Positions 1-6,579 of a DNA stretch of 25,799 bases are shown one piece after another. The DNA lies in IMG/VR virus record IMGVR_UViG_3300007734_000519, positions 1 to 25,799 of that record; one strand, written 5' to 3'. Position 1 is the stretch's first letter, and every line of letters begins with the position of its first letter. A program made the position numbers and the translations under genes. The stretch comes from a virus. Below the pieces are notes generated by a model that worked only from the letters and a program-made list of their open reading frames with translations, searched no databases and was not told the DNA's origin.

Positions 1-17
1 GCAGCACTAGCACCCCT

Positions 18-42
18 GCAAAAAAAACGTTTTTGTTTTTGC
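18..42 (-). terminator. A/T-rich hairpin after the HNH gene
   Basis: The ends GCAAAAA (18-24) and TTTTTGC (36-42) are perfectly complementary, and a second AAAAACGTTTTT palindrome lies inside. On the minus strand the descending arm is a run of eight T followed by GC, about 17 bases after the HNH stop codon. It could be a weak terminator or an A/T-rich landmark before the next operon. The stem is almost all A-T pairs, so termination is uncertain. No gene is visible in positions 1-58. Confidence 0.35.
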
Positions 43-58
43 GTGTTTGATTCGAAGT

Positions 59-370
59 TCAGTTTGATGTGATTGGTTTATTTTGGCGGCGTGAGTTGCA
101 AGATCGGTGGGCTGCCGCAAGAGGCGAGTTGGGGTCGGCTGGTATGAGATGGTCGGCTGTGAATGGGTCGGCTGGTTTCTTGCCCTCGCCGCATATCCAG
201 CAGGCTACGGCGTTGTCTCTGATCTGTTTGGCTCGCTTTCGATAATCGCCTGCGTAATGGGGTCTGTTCGGTTTGGGGTGTTGCTGATACCAGAGCGTTT
301 GGCATCTTGTGCAGCGTGTGGCGTTGCTTGTGAGGGTTCGGCAGTTGAGACAGGGGCGTTGTATTGGCAT
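59..370 (-). CDS. HNH endonuclease with N-terminal zinc ribbon
   Basis: This 103-aa protein carries an N-terminal four-cysteine cluster (C7, C10, C20, C23) and a C-terminal HNH nuclease core: CWIC at 57-60, the TADH motif with H74, N81, H88 and a final C91-N-S-R-R. HNH proteins of this size commonly sit beside the terminase genes of tailed phages, and some are needed for DNA packaging and terminase cleavage. That suggests the terminase lies just left of this window (inference). Its ATG overlaps the stop of the PLP-enzyme gene by one base (TGATG), so it is translationally coupled to the modification-like cassette upstream. The family call is firm; the packaging role is not shown by the sequence. 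Confidence 0.9.
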   Translation of the reverse strand: MPIQRPCLNCRTLTSNATRCTRCQTLWYQQHPKPNRPHYAGDYRKRAKQIRDNAVACWICGEGKKPADPFTADHLIPADPNSPLAAAHRSCNSRRQNKPITSN

Positions 371-1116
371 CAGGATTCCCAGCCAAGCACATTCCAGAAC
401 AGGCGGCTGCGTTGCGGTTGGGCTTGGATTGCTTGTTGCATTAGGGCGAACGCTTTAGATTCGTAGTGCTGGCAGATGGGGAATGGGGCTGCACATTTGA
501 GAGGTTTTGCGAACAGTAGTGGTTGCTCGATGATTTGGCAGTTATCAGGCAGGGTTTGTTTCGCCCAACGAGATTGCAGCCCGACTGCCACTGCTTTGAT
601 CTGAGAGTTCGGGAACGACACGGCGAGATTCTTAGCGAGCATTCCTGACCCTGCGGCGCACCATATCTCGTCAGGTTGCCCGATTTGTTGGCGTAATGTT
701 TCGAGCATTGATCTGAATGGGGCTACGGCTGATTGGGTATCGAATCCTAGTGGTAGGAACAGTGCGCCTGTTTGTTGTGCGTAATCTCTTGCTCGTTTCT
801 GCACGACATTCATATAGCCGTGCTGGACTAATTCGAGATGTGCGCCGTTGTCTTGCACTCGTTTCATTCTTGGGTGCAGTTCTTTTCGCCAAGCGTAGAA
901 GATTGTGATGCGTTTGCCTGTTTCTCTGCCTATGACTGACAGCCCTACTGGTGCGCCTCCAGCGAACGGTGCGCCGAACACTATGTGGTCTGCATCGCCT
1001 ATCACATAGGGCAGAAATCTTACTTTCGTGCCGCCGTCAAGCAGATCATCTCTGAGCGCAGAGTATCCGTTGTGGTGCGTTACGATGAACGGCGAGGTTT
1101 GATACTCGCTGGTCAT
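370..1116 (-). CDS. Compact fold-type-II PLP-dependent enzyme (ACC deaminase/D-cysteine desulfhydrase-like)
   Basis: A 248-aa protein is obtained from the ATG at 1116, which overlaps the preceding stop as ATGA; the open frame continues further upstream only inside the neighbour. Residues 28-34 (GGTKVRF) match the catalytic-lysine motif of ACC deaminase and related tryptophan-synthase-beta-fold enzymes, where the lysine forms the Schiff base (here K31). Residues 151-160 contain AGSGML, resembling the glycine-rich phosphate-binding loop of PLP enzymes. Cellular members are usually around 330 aa, so this is a shortened version, and the substrate cannot be predicted. It is the third gene of a coupled set with a methyltransferase fusion and a GNAT/dioxygenase fusion, which suggests that it makes or alters an amino-acid-like group used in hypermodification (inference). 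Confidence 0.7.
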   Translation of the reverse strand: MTSEYQTSPFIVTHHNGYSALRDDLLDGGTKVRFLPYVIGDADHIVFGAPFAGGAPVGLSVIGRETGKRITIFYAWRKELHPRMKRVQDNGAHLELVQHGYMNVVQKRARDYAQQTGALFLPLGFDTQSAVAPFRSMLETLRQQIGQPDEIWCAAGSGMLAKNLAVSFPNSQIKAVAVGLQSRWAKQTLPDNCQIIEQPLLFAKPLKCAAPFPICQHYESKAFALMQQAIQAQPQRSRLFWNVLGWES

Positions 1117-2294
1117 AGCAATCGAGCAGCCTTGCCGTAAATCCAATCTTGTAGTTCTTTGTTTACAACAGCGTCTATGACTAGGTGAATGCGATCTAGT
1201 GAACCGTTGCGGTTTGAGACTGCGTGAGGTTTTCTTGTATCGAGATACCAAAGGCTGCCTGTTTCCAGATGCTTGCAGAGTTGTGTGCCGTTTAGTTGCC
1301 AAGCCTGAAACAAGCATTCAGGGTTGGTTTGTATCGGGATATGGAGGCGAGCGATCTTGTCGATAGTTGCGCCTGCTTCTTTATCTGTTATGTCAGCGTG
1401 TCGAGATAAGCCGCCATCTGATGCTCTGACTCTCATAAATCTGATGCGTTGCGTTTCGCAGCCCAGCAATCCGATGAGTTTTTGAACAGATGGGAAAGCG
1501 GCGAACGCTGGAGTATCTCTAACGGAATTGTTCAACAATGATGCGTTGTCTTGTTTCCATTTTTTTGACATCTCGGCTGGCTTGATTATGAAATGTGGGT
1601 TATCGGTGAAACCTTTGAGGCTGATTGCACTCCAAGATTTGCGTATGTTGTATGAACTGTAATGATCTGCCCAGCCGCTATCGGTGCTGTTTGCTACATA
1701 GGTTTCTAGTTCTGTTTTGATTTGGGCGATGATTTCAGGCGATGCGAAGTTTGGTGAGAGTCGTTCCAATGTTGCGTGATCAGAGATTGCTAGTGGTTCC
1801 CCTATGCGTTGTGCAGAGTTTGTGCCTCGAAACAGTATTGTTTTGAGTTCTGATGATGCGGAAACTTTAGTGCCTAATTTTTGAAAGCCCAGCCGTTTTA
1901 ATTGATCGAGTTTTGGGAAATCCTCTGTATGAGTTTCGAGCCATATCGCAGGGCTGTTAAATGATTGCAGCCAAGCATCAAGTGATTTATCTGATATCGG
2001 TTCAGCGAATGTGAGATGTTTGATAACGAAATCGGATTGTTGCACGAACAGTTGCCCTGCGGCGAATGTCGATTTGATGCTGTTCCGTTTTGCGGTTTTG
2101 CCAACGATGAAACCAATGGTTTGCGTTTTGTCATCATTGAATAGTTCATAGCCTTCGCCTTGAACGATGGCTTGTGCAATTTCTGCTTCGTTTGGTATTC
2201 CAAATCTGCCGAACGAGAACGGTTCATATCGCTCGAACAGTTTGCTAATCGCAGCGAGCCGTTCAAGAGGTATGCCTTGCTGCCAATCATTCAT
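1113..2294 (-). CDS. GNAT-like acyltransferase fused to an aspartyl/asparaginyl beta-hydroxylase-type 2OG-Fe(II) dioxygenase
   Basis: This 393-aa protein has two parts. Residues about 15-157 resemble a GNAT domain, with strand-rich segments ending in the characteristic KRLGFQKLG pattern. Residues about 205-385 match the aspartyl/asparaginyl beta-hydroxylase family: iron ligands H289-A-D291, distal H347 in KPHAVSN, and R358 in RIHLVID, the usual 2-oxoglutarate-binding arginine. All expected dioxygenase residues are present, so the enzyme is probably active. The start overlaps the methyltransferase gene by eight bases and the stop overlaps the PLP gene as ATGA. The phage Mu Mom protein, which modifies adenine in DNA, is also GNAT-related; a DNA-modifying role here rests on that analogy and on neighbours. 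The dioxygenase call is strong, the GNAT call moderate. Confidence 0.75.
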   Translation of the reverse strand: MNDWQQGIPLERLAAISKLFERYEPFSFGRFGIPNEAEIAQAIVQGEGYELFNDDKTQTIGFIVGKTAKRNSIKSTFAAGQLFVQQSDFVIKHLTFAEPISDKSLDAWLQSFNSPAIWLETHTEDFPKLDQLKRLGFQKLGTKVSASSELKTILFRGTNSAQRIGEPLAISDHATLERLSPNFASPEIIAQIKTELETYVANSTDSGWADHYSSYNIRKSWSAISLKGFTDNPHFIIKPAEMSKKWKQDNASLLNNSVRDTPAFAAFPSVQKLIGLLGCETQRIRFMRVRASDGGLSRHADITDKEAGATIDKIARLHIPIQTNPECLFQAWQLNGTQLCKHLETGSLWYLDTRKPHAVSNRNGSLDRIHLVIDAVVNKELQDWIYGKAARLL

Positions 2295-3726
2295 TTGCGC
2301 TCAACTCCTCCAGCCATTGAGGTTCATTGTCGTAGCCCCACTCGCCTTCGCCCAATGTTTCTGTTGTTGCGAACGGGTCGCCTTTGGCGAAAACTAAGAT
2401 GTTTTGATGTATGCGAGCGATCTTGCGTGATGCGCCGAACATTCTGCCAATTCGCATAGCCCACGAACCGCTTTGTTGCACATAAATACATTCGTTGTAA
2501 TAACGCAAACCTGCGTTTTCAAATGCTTTGATTGTGTCGCCAACAAAGTTCCGATAGTTGCCTTGTTCGTCTCTGATTTCTGAAACAACCCAAACAGCAA
2601 ACGAGTTATCAGCTAGCAGATTCGCTGACCTTGCAATAATTTCGTTGTAAGAAACCAAGAATTGTTCGTATGTCGGGCAGTTTGACAGATCGTTTTCGTC
2701 ATCTGAGTATTGTTCTAGATCGAAATATGGTGGACACGAGAACATCAAGTTGATCGGTGTTTTGATGCTGCTTAAATCAACTGTTCTTGAATCGCCGTTT
2801 ATCCATTCGCACGAGCCTGCGCCTTGCCCTAGTTTTGTTTTTTGTTCGTTATTTGCTGCTACTTGTTCTGATCTAAGTTCAACCCCGACATAGTTCATTC
2901 CAAGATGGGCTGCAACGATGCCTCGCACTGAACCTCCAGCGAACGGGTCAAATATGTGTCCGTTATTGGGGCAATACCATCTGTAAGCGATTTCGCAGAT
3001 CACGGGGTCAAATACTGATGTGCCGTTGTATTGAGGCTTGTCAGAGTTGGGGTATTCATAGATTGCGCTGTTCGGCAAAGTCAAGTTTTTGTCTCTGCCT
3101 GCGTTATTTAAGATCGTGTCAGAAAACTTCAACAAGTTCTCGTTTCTTCCTATTTCTGATTCAATGCCTAGTTTGAGCCAATAATCTCGGCGTTGTTTCC
3201 ACCAACTTCTGCGACAATCCATAATCGAAAACGGCGCAATTCCGAAACGCTGAGCGATAGCACCTGTTACAACATTGGTAGCAAACTTGCTCTCAAGGTC
3301 TAAAGGCTGCTCGAATGCGTTGTCGTTGATTAACAAGTCGAGATCATCGCCATCGAACAGTGACCCAGATAAGCCGATGTCTGTTGATGCCAACTCTTTC
3401 AACAATCGCTCTAAACCATCGTTGTTGTATGACGAAAGATCGGTGCTGCGGTTATCTGCGAGCAGGATTCGCAAAGCCTCGTCATCGTCTTTGGTTTCGA
3501 TAAAGCCTGCGTTGATCTGCTGCCAGCCTAAAGACTTTGCTGCTTTCCAAGTGTGGTTGCCTGCGAGGATACGGTTTGTGCGTTTATCTACCACGATAGG
3601 GCGATACTGACCGTGTGTTTTCAACGATTCACTTATTGCACCGATGTCGCCTTGACGAACATTCTTTGGGTGTGTTTCAACCGAATCTATATCTACGATC
3701 GTGTATTCAATTTTGCGTTGTTCCAT
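2287..3726 (-). CDS. ParB N-terminal domain fused to a DNA methyltransferase
   Basis: A 479-aa fusion. Residues about 6-95 form a ParB/Srx-type N-terminal domain, with the GNHTW box at 56-60 in place of the usual GxHR-type motif. The remainder is a Rossmann-type N4/N6 nucleic-acid methyltransferase: DPFAGGS at 260-266 (SAM-binding motif I) and SCPPYFD at 330-336 (motif IV). The usual first residue of the D/S/N-PPY catalytic motif is a cysteine here. The W-rich linker around 174-184 is typical of phage ParB-methylase proteins. Such enzymes probably protect phage DNA from host restriction. The gene starts a tightly coupled cassette (about 3726 to 59). The start has a weak AAGGAT site five bases upstream. 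Confidence 0.88.
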   Translation of the reverse strand: MEQRKIEYTIVDIDSVETHPKNVRQGDIGAISESLKTHGQYRPIVVDKRTNRILAGNHTWKAAKSLGWQQINAGFIETKDDDEALRILLADNRSTDLSSYNNDGLERLLKELASTDIGLSGSLFDGDDLDLLINDNAFEQPLDLESKFATNVVTGAIAQRFGIAPFSIMDCRRSWWKQRRDYWLKLGIESEIGRNENLLKFSDTILNNAGRDKNLTLPNSAIYEYPNSDKPQYNGTSVFDPVICEIAYRWYCPNNGHIFDPFAGGSVRGIVAAHLGMNYVGVELRSEQVAANNEQKTKLGQGAGSCEWINGDSRTVDLSSIKTPINLMFSCPPYFDLEQYSDDENDLSNCPTYEQFLVSYNEIIARSANLLADNSFAVWVVSEIRDEQGNYRNFVGDTIKAFENAGLRYYNECIYVQQSGSWAMRIGRMFGASRKIARIHQNILVFAKGDPFATTETLGEGEWGYDNEPQWLEELSANE

Positions 3727-3727
3727 C

Positions 3728-3889
3728 TCAATCCTTTTCTATCTCATAGTTGGCGTAACTCATTGTAATTAACTTGCCTTCAGAGGTTACACCAATCCAA
3801 GTCGGTGCATCGCTATCGCATAGGCAGCCGACAGTTCTTTTAGGGTCTGGCTCAAAAGCGTGACCGCAGTTGAGGCATTTGATTCGCAT
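3728..3889 (-). CDS. Small zinc-ribbon-like protein
   Basis: A 53-aa protein read from the ATG at 3889, four bases after the preceding stop; a longer frame to 3937 would only read back into the neighbour. It begins MRIKCLNCGHAF and later has CLCDSD, giving C-x2-C and C-x-C pairs that could bind one zinc ion. The C-terminal half (GVTSEGKLITMSYANYEI) looks like a small beta unit. No family was recognised. It lies immediately before the ParB-methyltransferase gene, with only a base between stop and next start, so the two are likely co-translated. Confidence 0.7.
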   Translation of the reverse strand: MRIKCLNCGHAFEPDPKRTVGCLCDSDAPTWIGVTSEGKLITMSYANYEIEKD

Positions 3890-3893
3890 TTGA

Positions 3894-4109
3894 TTACAGT
3901 TCTGCGCCTTGAGACATAGCGATTCGCATACGATCAACCATCTGCTTATACATCGCTAGTTCTTGTACTGCTTTGGCGTAAGCCTCGCTCAAAGTTTCTT
4001 TCTCAACTTTCAATAAATCTCGATCTTCTCGCATATGGTCAAGCGCAACCTGCAAATCGTCTGTTCGTGCCTGCCAATGCTGAAGTTCGGCGTTTAAACT
4101 TTCGCTCAT
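3894..4109 (-). CDS. Small coiled-coil protein
   Basis: A 71-aa, highly charged, almost entirely helical protein with a heptad-like pattern of leucine, valine and methionine from residue 5 to 65, so probably a coiled-coil dimer. Its ATG overlaps the stop of the 44-aa gene upstream as ATGA, a firm sign of real translation. Function unknown. Confidence 0.75.
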   Translation of the reverse strand: MSESLNAELQHWQARTDDLQVALDHMREDRDLLKVEKETLSEAYAKAVQELAMYKQMVDRMRIAMSQGAEL

Positions 4110-4240
4110 TTCTTCTGCCTCCGTTTCTTGATCTCTGCTTCTAATGCTTCAACAGTCGCAATTAACTCATCTGCTTCCATCTGCCCAACGCTTAGCCTCC
4201 GTAAGAATGCTACCGCATTCTGTAAATCTCTCAATGTCAT
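4106..4240 (-). CDS. 44-aa helical protein
   Basis: This gene is short: ATG at 4240, stop TGA at 4106-4108. The product starts MTLRDLQNAVAFLRRLSVG, has an acidic amphipathic middle, and ends in a very basic KKRRQKK tail. A GGAG ribosome-binding site lies four bases before the ATG, and the stop overlaps the next start as ATGA. It opens the coupled set that leads into the zinc-ribbon and methyltransferase genes. The basic tail could contact nucleic acid, but nothing more can be said. Confidence 0.75.
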   Translation of the reverse strand: MTLRDLQNAVAFLRRLSVGQMEADELIATVEALEAEIKKRRQKK

Positions 4241-4270
4241 AACACTCCGCTTTCCTTATCGGTGAACATT

Positions 4271-4343
4271 CCCTGTGCCACCATTTCAGGTGGGGCTTCA
4301 CGCTCAAGAGGGGAAAGAAAGCGAAGCGCAGATTGCCACAGGG
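4271..4343 (-). ncRNA. Predicted three-way-junction RNA in an intergenic gap
   Basis: The 116-base gap between two small genes holds nested complementarity. An outer helix pairs CCCTGTG (4271-4277) with CACAGGG (4337-4343). Inside it are a hairpin of CCACC (4278-4282) with GGTGG (4289-4293) and a second helix of 4295-4301 with 4321-4327, which has one G-U pair on the minus strand. The three helices close a compact three-way junction with a pyrimidine-rich loop on the minus-strand transcript. It could be a riboregulator, an RNA-processing site or a stability element for the downstream genes. It is a by-eye structure without comparative support. Confidence 0.4.
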
Positions 4344-4356
4344 AACGACTTTGAGC

Positions 4357-4575
4357 CTAACGGCTGCGAGTGTTGTAATGCTTGCGCCTCTTGTAACTTG
4401 CCTGATATTGAAGCAGGCTCGCTGCTCTGATTGCCACGCTAAGCAGTAGCCCGATGATGATACCGTAACCAACCCAGCCAGCAGGCGTGGATTCTGTTTC
4501 GGCTGGTAGCAGAGCCATCACAAGTAGGCAGGCAATCATTCCTAGCGATACACCTAGTTTGAATTGGGGTGTCAT
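4357..4575 (-). CDS. Small membrane protein with two transmembrane segments
   Basis: A 72-aa protein with hydrophobic segments at about residues 7-24 and 33-54, separated by a short ETESTPAGW loop and followed by a very basic tail (YKRRKHYNTRSR). By the positive-inside rule both ends probably face the cytoplasm. Its start overlaps the previous gene as ATGA. It lies outside the lysis cassette, so it may instead act at the host membrane early in infection, for example in exclusion or takeover (inference). No family was recognised. Confidence 0.7.
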   Translation of the reverse strand: MTPQFKLGVSLGMIACLLVMALLPAETESTPAGWVGYGIIIGLLLSVAIRAASLLQYQASYKRRKHYNTRSR

Positions 4576-4871
4576 TTTGTTTCCTCCTCGTTCATTGATA
4601 TCCGTTCAACTCTTGCAAGATAAACCCGTTGTTCATCGAGAGTCATCATCGCTTTTAAGAACTCCTCTGCGCCTGTTTTAATATCTTCGCCCTGCGCTGC
4701 AAGATGAAGCAGATTCATCAGCCAGCCGAGCGCACCGATCTCATCAAAGCCTGCATCGGCTTCCTCATCTGACCAGTCGTGCATCGCCACAATCAATCTG
4801 ATCTCGAACAGGGCTGTGTCGCCTGATGCGATCAATTCAATGTGATCTAGGGAATGGTTTGTGATTCTCAT
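4572..4871 (-). CDS. Hypothetical acidic protein
   Basis: A 99-aa, strongly acidic, mostly helical protein without cysteine motifs or membrane segments. Both ends overlap neighbouring genes as ATGA, so it is part of a translationally coupled run from 5709 down to 4357. No family recognised. Confidence 0.75.
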   Translation of the reverse strand: MRITNHSLDHIELIASGDTALFEIRLIVAMHDWSDEEADAGFDEIGALGWLMNLLHLAAQGEDIKTGAEEFLKAMMTLDEQRVYLARVERISMNEEETK

Positions 4872-5425
4872 TTTGCCTCCTCTAATTGTGTTAATTGGTT
4901 TAACATCTTACGGGCTGCATCTGCGTCTTGCTGCCATTTTGCAGGCAGATCGAAATGTTCACACGCATCTTTCCAAGCCATCGCAGGTGTTGTAATCGAA
5001 TCGAGTTCACCCCACGAGTGGTAAATGTATTCGATCATCTCGAAGGCTTGTTGTCGTGTTACTCTGAGATGATCTGCAAGCGTTTCGAGGTCAAGTTTCT
5101 GATACTTGGTTTGCCCACCCCAATACGCTGCGTTCTCGTAACAGTGCATCGGCACACCGTTCTGATCAGCGAGATGAACAAGTAGAAGCGGCTTGAGGTT
5201 TGGCATCTGCTCAGCAATTTGATCGTGTATCGCCCCTGCCGATTCCATAACCCATCGATTGTTTTTGGCTCTGCGCTCGACCTCGCCTGTGATTGAGAAG
5301 TAAGCATCTTTGTTCCCTTGTAGATGAACTAGGGCTGCTCTGACTTTCATTCGATGTTTCACTGCCTCGTTGTTGTGGCAAGCGTAAAACACTTTGTTGA
5401 ACTCTTTTGCTGCTAACAGTTTCAT
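4868..5425 (-). CDS. Conserved phage protein of unknown function
   Basis: A 185-aa protein. Its centre (about 45-105) has a pattern I associate with a widespread phage and plasmid family of unknown function: a strand ending in ITGEVERR, then AIHDQIAEQMPNLKPLLLVHL, then GVPMHCYENAAYW. Conserved histidines, glutamate and tryptophan suggest an enzyme-like or metal-binding core, but no activity is known to me. It has ATGA overlaps at both ends and a GAGGAGG ribosome-binding site inside the tail of the previous gene. Confidence 0.7.
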   Translation of the reverse strand: MKLLAAKEFNKVFYACHNNEAVKHRMKVRAALVHLQGNKDAYFSITGEVERRAKNNRWVMESAGAIHDQIAEQMPNLKPLLLVHLADQNGVPMHCYENAAYWGGQTKYQKLDLETLADHLRVTRQQAFEMIEYIYHSWGELDSITTPAMAWKDACEHFDLPAKWQQDADAARKMLNQLTQLEEAK

Positions 5426-5709
5426 TTTGCCTCCTCGAATGTTGATGCTGCCATTTCGTGCAAACTCATCTCTGACGCTTTCGATTGTTTCAACAGGCTC
5501 GATATTTCCGCAACCATTTCGCTATGGTCTGTGCCGAAATCTTGGTCAATTTCTTTCAGATAATTTACTGCGATACGCAGCCCTGCTAGAACTTGACTGT
5601 AATGCTTGTTGATAGCAAGCATTTCCTCTTGAACATCTCTGTCCTCGACTGCGTTGATCATTTCTATTGCCAGCCTTTGATGAGTGCTGGGTTGCTTGAT
5701 TGCTCTCAT
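5422..5709 (-). CDS. Hypothetical helical protein
   Basis: A 95-aa protein read from the ATG at 5709, which has a strong GAGGAGG site seven bases upstream. The open frame extends to 5796, but that extension falls in a structured intergenic region with a Pro/Gly/Ser-rich translation and no ribosome site, so it was dropped. The product is helical with acidic and hydrophobic heptads. It begins a run of ATGA-coupled genes. Function unknown. Confidence 0.7.
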   Translation of the reverse strand: MRAIKQPSTHQRLAIEMINAVEDRDVQEEMLAINKHYSQVLAGLRIAVNYLKEIDQDFGTDHSEMVAEISSLLKQSKASEMSLHEMAASTFEEAK

Positions 5710-5744
5710 TTTTGTTCCTCCTCTTGGTTGATGTTTTGATGTTC

Positions 5745-5786
5745 GGCTTTCGCCTTGTGGGTGTTCAGGGCTTGAACCTGAAAGCC
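5745..5786 (-). other. Alternative hairpins in the intergenic gap before the 95-aa gene
   Basis: TTCAGG (5764-5769) pairs with CCTGAA (5777-5782) around a seven-base loop. GGCTTTC (5745-5751) can instead pair with GAAAGCC (5780-5786). The two helices share bases 5780-5782 and cannot both form completely, so the element could switch. It lies about 36 bases before the ribosome-binding site of the 95-aa gene. Confidence 0.3.
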
Positions 5787-5805
5787 TGCCAGCCACCCGA
5801 TCTTG

Positions 5806-6219
5806 CTATTTCTTGTATTCGATTACTCCGTTGATCTTGTCTGCTAATTGATTGACCTGATCTGCGTTTAATCCGATTATGTAAGCCAGCGTTTGGATTT
5901 CGTGCCACAATTTTTTTGATTCCTGCACATATTCCTCAAATCGGCTTGAGTTTACCCAGCCTAGATCGAGAGCCGAGCCGTTGTGCAATCTTTTCATTTC
6001 TGTCTGACAAGTATTGATCAGCGAGTGCAACGCTCTTTCGATGGCTTCTCGGCTGCTTGCGTATCGATTGATGGCTTGAAACATTGAGTAAGCAATTTTG
6101 CCCTCCGCTGTCAAGTCATCTGTGCTGCCCAATCCTTGCAGCGTCTCACTCGATAGTTTGTAATAACTTGTGTATTCGCCTGAAATCATATTCAGCACAT
6201 TTGCCTTTAATTGTTCCAT
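5806..6219 (-). CDS. Hypothetical helical protein behind a hairpin leader
   Basis: A 137-aa all-helical protein without cysteine clusters or membrane segments (one lone Cys at about residue 71). The ATG at 6219 sits behind the shared leader element ending in AGAGGAGGACTTA, a near-perfect ribosome-binding site, so high expression is likely. No family recognised. It is isolated by gaps on both sides rather than overlapping its neighbours, as expected for a gene controlled on its own. Confidence 0.75.
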   Translation of the reverse strand: MEQLKANVLNMISGEYTSYYKLSSETLQGLGSTDDLTAEGKIAYSMFQAINRYASSREAIERALHSLINTCQTEMKRLHNGSALDLGWVNSSRFEEYVQESKKLWHEIQTLAYIIGLNADQVNQLADKINGVIEYKK

Positions 6220-6263
6220 TTTAAGTCCTCCTCTTGAACTTTGAGATTTTCTGACCTCATCAG
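6220..6263 (-). promoter_or_regulatory. Hairpin plus strong RBS leader (copy 3)
   Basis: On the minus strand, TGAGGT and ATCTCA form a six-pair stem (one G-U) with a six-base loop. One base later comes AGTTCAAGAGGAGGACTTA, then the ATG. The same arrangement precedes the genes at 6531 and 12222. No convincing -10 box is seen in front of this copy, so it may be served by read-through. Confidence 0.6.
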
Positions 6264-6295
6264 TAGCGAAGTAATCGCTAGACCCCTAACGGGGT
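6264..6295 (-). terminator. Tandem hairpins, possible terminator or attenuator
   Basis: ACCCC (6282-6286) pairs with GGGGT (6291-6295) around a four-base loop, in a sequence style typical of phage terminators. Directly next to it TAGCGA (6264-6269) pairs with TCGCTA (6275-6280). They lie between the stop of the 74-aa gene and the leader of the 137-aa gene. No long U-run follows, so attenuation or RNA processing are alternatives. Confidence 0.45.
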
Positions 6296-6306
6296 TTCGG
6301 TCTTGA

Positions 6307-6531
6307 CTATTTACAATTCAATGCGTCTCGGCAAACCTGATACATTGACTTGATATCTGAGTTGTCCGCATCACGCAGGAATGACCAGTCGTAATCTTGC
6401 GACCCAGATAAGCCTGCAGTCTCCCACAATGCCAGTGGCAGATTCTTGAACTTTTTTGATTTGAACTGATCAAGTCCATACCAAGCCTTGTAGATGAGTT
6501 TTAAGCATTTCTCTTTCTCTGATTGTTTCAT
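6307..6531 (-). CDS. Hypothetical small protein behind a hairpin leader
   Basis: A 74-aa lysine-rich protein with aromatic residues spaced through a helical fold. The ATG at 6531 follows the shared AGTTCAAGAGGAGGACTTA leader, and the best promoter candidate in the window lies just upstream, so it is probably transcribed strongly on its own. Conserved family not recognised; a small host-takeover protein is a reasonable guess only. Confidence 0.75.
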   Translation of the reverse strand: MKQSEKEKCLKLIYKAWYGLDQFKSKKFKNLPLALWETAGLSGSQDYDWSFLRDADNSDIKSMYQVCRDALNCK

Positions 6532-6573
6532 TTCTAAGTCCTCCTCTTGAACTTTCAGGCTGCTTGCCTGATG
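6532..6573 (-). promoter_or_regulatory. Hairpin plus strong RBS leader (copy 2)
   Basis: On the minus strand TCAGGC and GCCTGA form a perfect six-pair stem with a five-base loop. One base later comes AGTTCAAGAGGAGGACTTA and the ATG. If transcription starts six to seven bases after the predicted -10 box, the hairpin is at the very 5' end of the mRNA, where it could protect the message from decay. Confidence 0.65.
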
Positions 6574-6579
6574 AAGAAC

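Noticed and set aside
370-1317. 315-codon version of the PLP-enzyme gene
   Set aside because: The extra N-terminal 67 codons lie inside the dioxygenase gene in another frame and read as basic low-complexity sequence; the ATG at 1116 overlaps the stop as ATGA.
4167-4472. A 101-codon minus-strand open frame across the intergenic gap
   Set aside because: It overlaps most of the two-TM gene and of the 44-aa gene in another frame, and has no ribosome-binding site or family-like pattern.
5764-5782. T-arm-like hairpin with a TTCAAGC loop on the minus strand, suggesting a tRNA
   Set aside because: No matching acceptor stem, D-arm or anticodon arm is present upstream.
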